Assembly: GCA_026995985.1 (NCBI GenBank)
Contig: JALWNF010000071.1
Coordinates: 1-21,144 of the forward strand
Direction: 5' to 3'
DNA: 21,144 nt
Source of the DNA: Campylobacteraceae bacterium
Lineage (GTDB): Bacteria > Campylobacterota > Campylobacteria > Campylobacterales > Sulfurovaceae
Under the pieces are notes generated by a model. It was not told where the DNA came from and did not search any database. It saw only the letters and a list, made by a program, of their open reading frames with translations. Both the position numbers and the translations under genes were made by a program. The first letter of the stretch is position 1, and each line of letters starts with the position of its first letter. Below are positions 8,490 through 16,245 of this stretch, piece after piece.

Positions 8490-9539
8490 ATGTCAAAAAT
8501 ACTACTAATTGGCTCACGTCAAAATAAGTTTGACTCCACAGATACAGGTGGCGTTAGCATACTGTTTGAATTACTAATTAGTGAATTAGAAAAAAGAGGT
8601 ATAGATTTTATAGTAGTTGATACATTAAGTGCTAATTATGGAGGAAAAGGAAAAACGCTTCTCTACTCACTATATTATATTTTTAAAAATATACGAAATG
8701 TTGATTATGTATCACTACATGCACTTAGAAATAGCTATCTATCACTTGGTCCTATTTTAGTAGTTCTATCAAAAATTTTTAAAAAAAATCTTAGTATTAG
8801 AATATTTGCTGGTGATTTTGAAGACAAATATTTAACCTCTAACTATATACAAAAGTTTTTAATAAGATTTATACTTAAAAATTCTAATAGTGTTTTTTTT
8901 GAACTTAAACATTTAGTATATACCTTCAAAAAGTATAATAAAAATACCTATTGGTTTCCAAATGTAAGAGATGAAAAAATTCAAAAAAATAAAAAACGAA
9001 CTTTTAGAAAACGATTTGTATATATAGGTTCTATTAATAAAGAGAAGGGTATAGATGAACTTTGTCAAGCCATTAAGTGGTTAGATAAAGATTATACCGT
9101 TGATCTTTATGGACCAATAAAATATGATTACGAGAAGTACTCAGATTCATACTTTAAACAATTGGGTATAAACTATAAAGGTGCATTAAAATCAGATGAA
9201 GTCCTTGATGTTATGGATAGGTATGATGTTCTTATTCTTCCATCTTATAAAGAAGGATACCCTGGAGTAATTATTGAGGCTTTTGCTTTGGGAATACCTG
9301 TTATTGCTACAAAATTACCTGGAATAATGGAGATGTGTGAGCATAATCAAAACTCAATACTTATAGATAGTAAAAGTAGTCAACAACTTTTAGAAGCCAT
9401 AAAAAGCATAGATGATAAAATCTATAGCCATCTTCAAAAAGGGGCTATCAAATCATTTTCTAATTTTAATAGCCGTATTCAAACTAATCTGTTTTTGAAA
9501 CATATTTTAAAGGGGGAATATGTATGTGTGGAATCGTAG
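8490..9539 (+). CDS. Glycosyltransferase family 4 (GT-B fold), gene 3
   Basis: GT4-type glycosyltransferase, 349 aa. The start MSKILLIGSRQN is followed by the glycine-containing acceptor loop TDTGGVSILFELLI. The donor domain shows VYIGSINKEKGIDELCQAI and the E-x7-E pair Glu255/Glu263 in EGYPGVIIEAFALG. It is more divergent than the other two E-x7-E GT4 enzymes here (the usual GR before the KG lysine is replaced by GS). The start is preceded by AGAGAG and a 41-base gap, one of the larger spacings in the operon. Its last 16 bases overlap the next gene. Substrates are unknown. Confidence 0.85.
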   Translation: MSKILLIGSRQNKFDSTDTGGVSILFELLISELEKRGIDFIVVDTLSANYGGKGKTLLYSLYYIFKNIRNVDYVSLHALRNSYLSLGPILVVLSKIFKKNLSIRIFAGDFEDKYLTSNYIQKFLIRFILKNSNSVFFELKHLVYTFKKYNKNTYWFPNVRDEKIQKNKKRTFRKRFVYIGSINKEKGIDELCQAIKWLDKDYTVDLYGPIKYDYEKYSDSYFKQLGINYKGALKSDEVLDVMDRYDVLILPSYKEGYPGVIIEAFALGIPVIATKLPGIMEMCEHNQNSILIDSKSSQQLLEAIKSIDDKIYSHLQKGAIKSFSNFNSRIQTNLFLKHILKGEYVCVES

Positions 9540-11377
9540 GATATATAAATAACGAAAAATTACCATTAGCTAATAATTTAGTACAAATGCGACATCGAGG
9601 ACCTGATGCAAAAGGAGAGTCTTATCATACTTATAATAATACTCATTGTGGCTTAGGACATGTTCGATTAAGCATTATTGACCTTGAAAGTCATGCCAAT
9701 CAACCATTTCAATATCTTGATAGATATACTATTGTATTTAATGGAGAGATTTATAACTATATTGAACTAAGAAAAAAGTTAGAAAAGAATAGCTATTCTT
9801 TTCTAACATCAAGTGATACTGAAGTTCTTATTGCTGCCTACGATTTTTACAAAGAAGATATCTTCAACCATATCGACGGTATGTTTGCTTTTGCAATTTA
9901 CGATAAAGTGACCAATAAACTAATCTGTGCTAGAGACCATCTAGGAATTAAACCTCTATATTACTATTATAATAACAGAGAGAACAAGCTTTTTTTTGCT
10001 TCAGAACTAAAAACACTATTTGCATTTAAAGATGTTCCTAAAAAAATTTCTAAAGATTTAATCTCAGAGTTTTTAATAAATGGCTGGCTATATGAACCAG
10101 ACACAGGATTTGAAAATATACTTAAAGTTATGCCTGGTGCTTACATTGAATATGATTTGAAGACAAATAGTATAAAAAATGAAATATATTTTGATGTAAG
10201 CAATGAAGAGAGACTTAAAGATATTGTTAAAAAAGATAGTATTGAAAAATTAATAGATAACTCTATTAAAATACAATGCAGAAGTGATGTACCATTAGGT
10301 CTGTTTTTTAGTGGGGGAGTTGACTCTACAGTTATTGCTTCTAAAGTTAATAATCCTCATTGTTTAACAGCTAAATATGATAAAAAATCTTTAAAAGAGA
10401 GTAATATATTAAGTGACTATGAATATAGCATGGAGATAGCAAAAGCGTTAAATCTAAATATTACTGCTATAGAGTTAGAACAAGAAGATTTTTCAATTAA
10501 TCAAATTAAAAGTATTGTTAACTCTTTAGAAGAGCCAATTGCAGACTTTACTTACCAAATATCAGAAAAAATATCTTTTAAAGCTAGAGAAAAAGGATAT
10601 AAAGTGATGTTAAGTGGTATGGGTGCTGATGAGATTTTTGGTGGCTACCCTAGATATAGATTTATTGCTTACCAACGCCTTTTCTCTTTTATTGCAGTTG
10701 GAATTAAACCATTTAATAGACTCCTAAAAAAGTTTAAAAAATTTCAAAAGATAGATAGATTTTTTCTCTTCACAGAAGAGAAAAACTTTATTGATTCCTA
10801 TTCTAGTCTTATTGTAGGTTTTTCAAATAAAGAAGTAGCTATGCTCTCTAAACAAGAAAACCCTCTAAAGAGTTACCATAAAAAAATGAACCAATATCTA
10901 GAAAAAGTTAAAAATAAATCAAATTTTAAAAAAGCTTTCTATTTAGACTTATATGGTTTTTTAAGTCATAATTTTACAGTTACTGATAAGTCTTCAATGC
11001 AAGCAAGTATTGAAGTTAGAGTTCCTTTAGTTAATAAATTTTTATTAGTTAAAAATTTCTACGATTCTGAAAAGAAACTTTTAGATTTAAAAGTATTGAA
11101 AAAACAATTAAAAAATATTTTAGAAAAAATTTTACCAAAAGAGATTATAAATAGAAAAAAAACAGGATTTAATCCACCTATGGATGTTGTTATTAACAGT
11201 TTGGGTAAAAAGAAAATCATACAAATTCTTAAAGAGGGTAATCTAAATAACTATATTAATTTAGACTATATATACTTTTTAATAGAAGAGCATTTTAATA
11301 AAAAAAATAATCATACTTATAAACTATGGATTATCCTCTATTTAAACTATTGGATTGAAGAGAATGAAAATAGATAA
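9524..11377 (+). CDS. AsnB-type glutamine-dependent amidotransferase, paralogue 2
   Basis: Second class II amidotransferase of the operon, 617 aa, clearly paralogous to the first but distinct. It opens MCGIVGYINN (Cys2 nucleophile), then MRHRGPDAKGES and FNGEIYNYIEL. The synthetase domain has the PP-loop SGGVDST (263-269) and LSGMGADEIFGGYPRY (from residue 363). Between PP-loop and this motif the usual FTIGF stretch is replaced by LTAKYDKKSLKESN, and the late motif reads NRKKTGFNPP. The M-G-A-D-E-x-F-G-G-Y-x-R-Y form is like amidotransferases in exosortase/PEP-CTERM exopolysaccharide loci. A very strong AGGGGG site (9511-9516) inside the preceding gene drives it. Expected to transfer amide nitrogen from glutamine to a carboxylate, possibly a uronate of the polysaccharide; the substrate is unproven. 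Confidence 0.88.
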   Translation: MCGIVGYINNEKLPLANNLVQMRHRGPDAKGESYHTYNNTHCGLGHVRLSIIDLESHANQPFQYLDRYTIVFNGEIYNYIELRKKLEKNSYSFLTSSDTEVLIAAYDFYKEDIFNHIDGMFAFAIYDKVTNKLICARDHLGIKPLYYYYNNRENKLFFASELKTLFAFKDVPKKISKDLISEFLINGWLYEPDTGFENILKVMPGAYIEYDLKTNSIKNEIYFDVSNEERLKDIVKKDSIEKLIDNSIKIQCRSDVPLGLFFSGGVDSTVIASKVNNPHCLTAKYDKKSLKESNILSDYEYSMEIAKALNLNITAIELEQEDFSINQIKSIVNSLEEPIADFTYQISEKISFKAREKGYKVMLSGMGADEIFGGYPRYRFIAYQRLFSFIAVGIKPFNRLLKKFKKFQKIDRFFLFTEEKNFIDSYSSLIVGFSNKEVAMLSKQENPLKSYHKKMNQYLEKVKNKSNFKKAFYLDLYGFLSHNFTVTDKSSMQASIEVRVPLVNKFLLVKNFYDSEKKLLDLKVLKKQLKNILEKILPKEIINRKKTGFNPPMDVVINSLGKKKIIQILKEGNLNNYINLDYIYFLIEEHFNKKNNHTYKLWIILYLNYWIEENENR

Positions 11378-12953
11378 ACTACTTAGACTCTACCACACTC
11401 TAAAATACCTAAAACCAAAACAGTTTAGCTATAGAGCATACTATTTTTTCCGTAATAAAATACGGAAATTAACTAAATACAAATACTCTACTCTAGTAGC
11501 ACCACCATCTAAAGCTTTAAAACTTACAGAGTATCCAACTTTTCATATCTATAATAACCTTTATAAAAATGGTAAATTTACATTTATAGGAATTACACAT
11601 GAGTTTAAAGATATTATAGATTGGAACTATAGTAATTATGGAAAACTTTGGAACTATAATCTTACCTATTTCGATTTCCTACAACAAGAAGATATAAGTA
11701 TAGAAGATGGATTAAAATTAATTCAAGATTTTATTAACTATCCTGAGGCTATTCGAGGCAAAAAGATGCCCTTCCCTATCTCTTTACGTAATATTAATTT
11801 TATTAAATTTTTATCTAAAAATAGTATACAAAACAAAGAGATAGACTCTTTTATATTTAATCAATACTATATATTAATGGAGAATCTTGAGTATCATATA
11901 TTAGGCAATCATCTACTAGAAAATGGATTTTCTCTACTCTTTGGAGCTTACTACTTTGAAGATGAAAAGCTATATGCTAAAGCATTTGAGATTTTAACAG
12001 AGGAGTTAGATGAACAGATATTAGATGATGGGGCTCACTTTGAGTTGAGTCCAATGTATCATCAGATTATGCTATTTAGAGTATTGGACTGTATAAATCT
12101 AGTAAGAAATAGTCAATGGAGAAATCAAGAGCTATTACATCTTCTTACTCAAAAAGCTGAACTAATGCTAGGTTGGCTAAAAACCATCACTTATGAAAAT
12201 GGAGATATTCCTCTGTTTAATGACAGTGCTAAGGGTATTGCTCCAACAACTAAAGAGCTTTTTAATTATGCCAAGATATTGGCTCTGAAATCAAAACAAC
12301 TAAAACTATCAGATAGTGGATACAGAAAAGTAAAAAATGAGAACTATGAGTGTGTTGTTGATGTAGGAGATATTGGTCCAGATTATATCCCTGGACATGC
12401 ACATAGCGATACCTTTAACTTTGAACTTTATGTTCATGGTCAACCTGTAATTGTTGACACAGGTATCTCAACCTATGAAGCTAACAAACAGCGTACTTTA
12501 GAACGCTCAACCTCTTCACACAATACAGTAGAGATAGATGGGGAAAACCAAAGTGATGTTTGGGGTGGGTTTCGAGTAGGTAGACGTGCTAAGATTATTG
12601 AGTTAGATGAGAAGAATAACTATATTATAGCAGTACATGATGGCTATAAACATAAAGCTCTTTTTCATCAAAGAGAGTGGAGATTTTTTAATAAAAAAAT
12701 TAAAATAATTGACACTATAAAAGGAGATAAGAGCAATAGTTGTATAGGTTATCTCCATTTTCATCCAAATATAGATGTCAAAATTAAAAATAATTCAGTT
12801 ATTACACCTTTAGTTAAAATTTTTTTCAAAGGTATTGATAAATTAAGTATCAATAGATATAATTATTACAACACTTTTAATTTAAAAAAAACATCTAATG
12901 TTGTAATTATATTTTTTAAGAAAAAGATGTCAATGGAGATAAATATACAATGA
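11364..12953 (+). CDS. Heparinase II/III-family protein
   Basis: About 529 aa starting at ATG 11364; an in-frame TTG at 11355 would add three residues, but ATG is preferred. The N-terminal alpha/alpha-toroid domain contains GNHLLENGFSLLFGAYYF and DDGAHFELSPMYHQIM. The C-terminal beta-sandwich contains PGHAHSDTFNFELYVHG (His345, His347) and VDTGISTYE, the Hepar_II_III signature. The family includes lyases that cleave uronic-acid-containing polysaccharides, and it is also widespread in exopolysaccharide operons where its role is poorly defined. No signal peptide is visible, so either it acts in the cytoplasm or it leaves by an unrecognised route. It overlaps the upstream amidotransferase by 14 bases and the next gene by 4 bases. 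The uronate link fits WecC in the same operon. Confidence 0.86.
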   Translation: MKIDKLLRLYHTLKYLKPKQFSYRAYYFFRNKIRKLTKYKYSTLVAPPSKALKLTEYPTFHIYNNLYKNGKFTFIGITHEFKDIIDWNYSNYGKLWNYNLTYFDFLQQEDISIEDGLKLIQDFINYPEAIRGKKMPFPISLRNINFIKFLSKNSIQNKEIDSFIFNQYYILMENLEYHILGNHLLENGFSLLFGAYYFEDEKLYAKAFEILTEELDEQILDDGAHFELSPMYHQIMLFRVLDCINLVRNSQWRNQELLHLLTQKAELMLGWLKTITYENGDIPLFNDSAKGIAPTTKELFNYAKILALKSKQLKLSDSGYRKVKNENYECVVDVGDIGPDYIPGHAHSDTFNFELYVHGQPVIVDTGISTYEANKQRTLERSTSSHNTVEIDGENQSDVWGGFRVGRRAKIIELDEKNNYIIAVHDGYKHKALFHQREWRFFNKKIKIIDTIKGDKSNSCIGYLHFHPNIDVKIKNNSVITPLVKIFFKGIDKLSINRYNYYNTFNLKKTSNVVIIFFKKKMSMEINIQ

Positions 12954-14164
12954 AACTACTCTTTTTAACTGATAATTTTCCACCTGAAAGCAATGCTCCT
13001 GCTAGTAGAACTTATGAACACTGTAAAGAGTGGGTTAAAAAAGGAATGGATGTAACTGTTCTTACTTGTGTTCCAAATTTTCCTTATGGTAAAACTTATG
13101 AAGGTTATAAGAACAAACTTTATCAAACAGAGATAATAGATGGTATTAAGGTTGTTAGAGTCTGGACATATATGACTGAAAATAAAGGAGTAGTTAAACG
13201 TATAGTTGACTATATGAGTTATGCTATTAGTGCCTTTATTGCAGGACTGTTTATTAAAACCGATTTAATTGTAGCAACATCTCCACAACTATTTACAACA
13301 GTAGGAGGTTGTGCGTTAGCAAAGGTTAAACGCAAACCTTGGATATTTGAGCTAAGAGACCTTTGGCCAGAGGGCATAAAAGACCATGGAGCAATTAAAC
13401 AGAGCTTTCTTCTAAATTTTCTAACAAAAATGGAGCTTTGTCTCTATAGAAAAGCTACACATATTGTTACTGTCACCAAAGGATTAAAAAAGAACCTCTC
13501 AAGCAGAGGAATAGACCCAAATAAAATAGACATAGTAACAAATGGTGCAAATATGAGTCTCTTTAAACCTATAGATAAAGACAGAGAACTTCTTAAATCG
13601 CTAAATCTAACAGATAAGTTTGTCATAGGCTACATAGGTACACATGGTATGGCTCATGGACTAGAGTTTATTGTTGAGAGTCTAAAAGAGGTTAAAGATG
13701 AAAATATTCACTTTCTATTTGTAGGAACAGGTGCTAAAAAGGAGGCTACAGTTCAAAAAGCAAAAGAGTTAAAGCTTAAGAATATAACTTTTTTAGACCC
13801 TGTCCCTAAAGCAGAGGTTAGCAGATATATATCAATTATAGATGTTGCCCTAGTTCCTCTTACTAAAACAGTTATTCATGCTTCACTAATACCTTCAAAA
13901 ATCTTTGAATCAGCAGCTATGAGAAAACCTATGCTACTAGGGGTTGAAGGAGAAGCTAGAGAGATTGTAGAAAAATATAATGCAGGTGTTGCTTTTGAAC
14001 CAGAAAACAGACAGGAGTTTCTTGAAGCACTTAAAAAAATTTCATCTGATAAGGAGAGATACCGTGAACTACAAAAGGGTTGTAGTAGGTTGGCTGAGGC
14101 ATTCGATAGAAAGAACTTAGCCAATAGTATGTTTAAGGTTTTAGAGAAAGTAGGAAAAAAATAA
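12950..14164 (+). CDS. WbuB/WcaI-like glycosyltransferase (GT4), gene 4
   Basis: GT4 enzyme of 404 aa. The N-terminus LFLTDNFPPESNAPASRTYE, then WVKKGMDVTVLTCVPNFPYG and FELRDLWPEGIKDHGAI, matches the WbuB-type family, which includes proposed L-fucosamine (FucNAc) transferases and WcaI of colanic acid synthesis. The C-terminal donor domain has VIGYIGTHGMAHGLEFIVE and PSKIFESAAMRKP with Glu320; the usual EGxP segment is absent, as is normal in this branch. A hydrophobic stretch near 90-105 may bind the membrane. TGGAGA (12934-12939) is the likely ribosome binding site and ATGA joins it to the upstream stop. If the WbuB assignment holds, the acceptor may be an N-acetylated sugar on undecaprenyl diphosphate; this is inferred. 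Confidence 0.87.
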   Translation: MKLLFLTDNFPPESNAPASRTYEHCKEWVKKGMDVTVLTCVPNFPYGKTYEGYKNKLYQTEIIDGIKVVRVWTYMTENKGVVKRIVDYMSYAISAFIAGLFIKTDLIVATSPQLFTTVGGCALAKVKRKPWIFELRDLWPEGIKDHGAIKQSFLLNFLTKMELCLYRKATHIVTVTKGLKKNLSSRGIDPNKIDIVTNGANMSLFKPIDKDRELLKSLNLTDKFVIGYIGTHGMAHGLEFIVESLKEVKDENIHFLFVGTGAKKEATVQKAKELKLKNITFLDPVPKAEVSRYISIIDVALVPLTKTVIHASLIPSKIFESAAMRKPMLLGVEGEAREIVEKYNAGVAFEPENRQEFLEALKKISSDKERYRELQKGCSRLAEAFDRKNLANSMFKVLEKVGKK

Positions 14165-14183
14165 ATATAAAGGAAATAGGTAG

Positions 14184-15386
14184 ATGAAAACTAAAGATAT
14201 AAAAATTTTACTACTTGACGGCCATACCGTTCAAGTTTTACCCATAGCTAAATCATTAAGAGAGCATGGTTATCATGTTACAATATTTTGTGAAGAGAAG
14301 CTATCTTATGGTTGGGCTTCAAGATATCCTCACAAAAAGATACTCTCACCAAGTGCATATAAAGAGCCTGATACTTTTTTAAAATTTTTAATTGAGCATA
14401 TCTCTAAAAATAGGTATGACGTAATAATCCCACTATTTGACTACTCTGCTGGTATCTTAGGAGAGAATAAAAAGCAACTAATGAAATATGCAAAGATTGC
14501 AATCCCAGACTATAAAACATTTATATATGGTCACGATAAAAATTTAACTATGCAAATAGCTAAAAAAGTTGGTATACCCCACCCCAAAACAATTGATTTA
14601 GCAAATAACTCAATTAAAGATGCTATAGAGTATTGTGGACTACCTGCACTTATTAAGCCAAATATTGGTGCGGGAGCAAAGGGAATAACAAAGGTAAACA
14701 CAAAAGAGGAGCTAGAAAGACTCTACCCAATAATAAAAAAGGAGTTTGGAGAGTGTACACTTCAAGAGTTTATTCCCCCTGGTGGTAGACAGTTTAAGTG
14801 CCAAATCTTTAGAGACCATGATGGTTCAATAAAGGGAGCAACCACTTTTGTTAAACATCGCTACTTCCCTGTCACAGGAGGGACAACAAGCTGTGGAGAG
14901 ATTGTAGATATTCCTGAACTTGTTGAGTATGCTACAAAAGTAGCCAATGAGATTAATTGGGTTGGCTTTGCTGACTTTGACTCAATTGAAGACCCAAGAG
15001 ATGGCTCTTACAAATTAATGGAGATAAATACTAGAATTACAGGAAGTATCAAAGCTGGAATGGACTCAGGTGTTGACTATGCACAGATGATAGTAGAGCA
15101 AGAGTTAGGAAAAGAGGTAACAGAGTACACCTCTACTCCTGGGCTAATTTTACGACAATTGGCTTTAGATGTTATGTGGTTTATATATAGTACAAACAAA
15201 GAACGTTTTTCTGCAAAACCAAGTTGGTTTAAGTTTTGGGGGAAAAATATACGTTATCAAGATGGTCAATGGTCTGACCCACTACCTATGATTGTAGGTT
15301 TTATCTCTGGTGCTAGACGATTTATAAATCCAGATTTTAGAAAAGCAAAAATGACATTTAATAATGCTCAAAAGAGTAAAGCATGA
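14184..15386 (+). CDS. ATP-grasp ligase, carbamoyl-phosphate-synthase-like
   Basis: ATP-grasp superfamily protein of 400 aa. The N-terminal Rossmann-like pre-domain (KILLLDGHTVQVLPIAKSL) is followed by the central ATP-binding part: DKNLTMQIAKKVGIPHPKT, LPALIKPNIGAGAKGITKV and TLQEFIPPGG. The metal/ATP site is LMEINTRITGS with Glu280 and Asn282. ATP-grasp enzymes join a carboxylate, activated as an acyl phosphate, to an amine or other nucleophile. In this operon it could attach an amino acid or other group to a sugar, or amidate a uronate, but no substrate can be read from the sequence. AAAGGA (14169-14174) is a good ribosome binding site, 19 bases separate it from the previous gene, and it overlaps the deacetylase gene by 4 bases. 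The C-terminal ~70 residues are not recognisable as a separate domain. Confidence 0.82.
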   Translation: MKTKDIKILLLDGHTVQVLPIAKSLREHGYHVTIFCEEKLSYGWASRYPHKKILSPSAYKEPDTFLKFLIEHISKNRYDVIIPLFDYSAGILGENKKQLMKYAKIAIPDYKTFIYGHDKNLTMQIAKKVGIPHPKTIDLANNSIKDAIEYCGLPALIKPNIGAGAKGITKVNTKEELERLYPIIKKEFGECTLQEFIPPGGRQFKCQIFRDHDGSIKGATTFVKHRYFPVTGGTTSCGEIVDIPELVEYATKVANEINWVGFADFDSIEDPRDGSYKLMEINTRITGSIKAGMDSGVDYAQMIVEQELGKEVTEYTSTPGLILRQLALDVMWFIYSTNKERFSAKPSWFKFWGKNIRYQDGQWSDPLPMIVGFISGARRFINPDFRKAKMTFNNAQKSKA

Positions 15387-16237
15387 ACATATTAACTTTT
15401 GATATTGAAGAGTGGTTTCATATTTTAGATAATGAATCTACAAAAACAGAGAAACAGTGGGTAAATTTTGAGAGTCGACTTGAGTATAATATAGATAAAA
15501 TTTTTAAAATACTTGATGAGAATAAACAAGATGCTACATTCTTCTGTTTAGGTTGGGTCGCAAGGAAACATCCAAATATTATAAAAAAAATAGATAAACT
15601 TGGTTATGAAATAGCTACACACTCAGATATGCATCAATTAGCTTATGAGTTTAATAAAAAGGAGTTTAATCAAGATTTAGAACTATCTATTAAATCTATT
15701 GAAGATATTACAGGAAAAAAGATAACAACATATAGAGCTCCAGGATTCTCAATAAAAGAGGAGAATCTGTGGGTTTTTGATGAACTTCTCAAACATGGAA
15801 TTGAAAAAGACTGCTCAGTCTTCCCTGCAAAACGTGCACATGGTGGACTAGAGAAGTTTGGACACTCTCAACCCTCCTATATAGAGACTTCTAATGGTAA
15901 AATTAAAGAGTTTCCTATCAATATATATAGACTATTTGGAAAAAATATTATATTTTCAGGTGGGGGGTACTTTAGGCTTCTCTCATACCCTTTACTAAAA
16001 TATTTTATGAATAAATCAGACTATGTTATGACCTACTTTCACCCAAGAGATTTTGACCCAGAACAACCAATGATAGAGGAGCTTAATGCTATTAGAAGAT
16101 TTAAATCATATCATGGACTCTCCTCTAGTCTAAGTAAATTAGAGAGGCTTATTAAAGATTTTGACTTTATTAGTCTAAATCAAGCAGATAATATGATTGA
16201 TTGGGAAAATGTAAAAATAGTAAATTTTAATAAGTAG
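15383..16237 (+). CDS. NodB-type polysaccharide deacetylase, DUF3473/PEP-CTERM-locus subfamily
   Basis: Carbohydrate esterase 4-like deacetylase of 284 aa, expected to remove N-acetyl groups from an amino sugar using a divalent metal. The start MNILTFDIEEWFHI places Asp7 as the first catalytic/metal residue. The second motif THSDMHQ gives metal ligands His80 and His84. TYRAPGFSI follows (the usual RxP motif), and the end contains TYFHPRDFDPEQP, a DUF3473-like signature known from deacetylases in exosortase (PEP-CTERM) exopolysaccharide loci. There is no signal peptide, so it probably works on cytoplasmic or lipid-linked sugars. ATGA overlap with the ATP-grasp gene implies coupled expression. 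Assignment to the subfamily rests on recognised motifs, not a database search. Confidence 0.88.
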   Translation: MNILTFDIEEWFHILDNESTKTEKQWVNFESRLEYNIDKIFKILDENKQDATFFCLGWVARKHPNIIKKIDKLGYEIATHSDMHQLAYEFNKKEFNQDLELSIKSIEDITGKKITTYRAPGFSIKEENLWVFDELLKHGIEKDCSVFPAKRAHGGLEKFGHSQPSYIETSNGKIKEFPINIYRLFGKNIIFSGGGYFRLLSYPLLKYFMNKSDYVMTYFHPRDFDPEQPMIEELNAIRRFKSYHGLSSSLSKLERLIKDFDFISLNQADNMIDWENVKIVNFNK

Positions 16238-16245
16238 GACTACTC

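Noticed and set aside
11355..11363. TTG at 11355 as the start of the heparinase-family gene
   Set aside because: The ATG nine bases downstream gives the usual family N-terminus and is the commoner start codon; the difference is only three residues.
16233..16244. Small palindrome AGTAG-GA-CTACT over the ribosome binding site of the propeller gene
   Set aside because: A five-base stem with a two-base loop cannot fold into a stable hairpin; probably chance.
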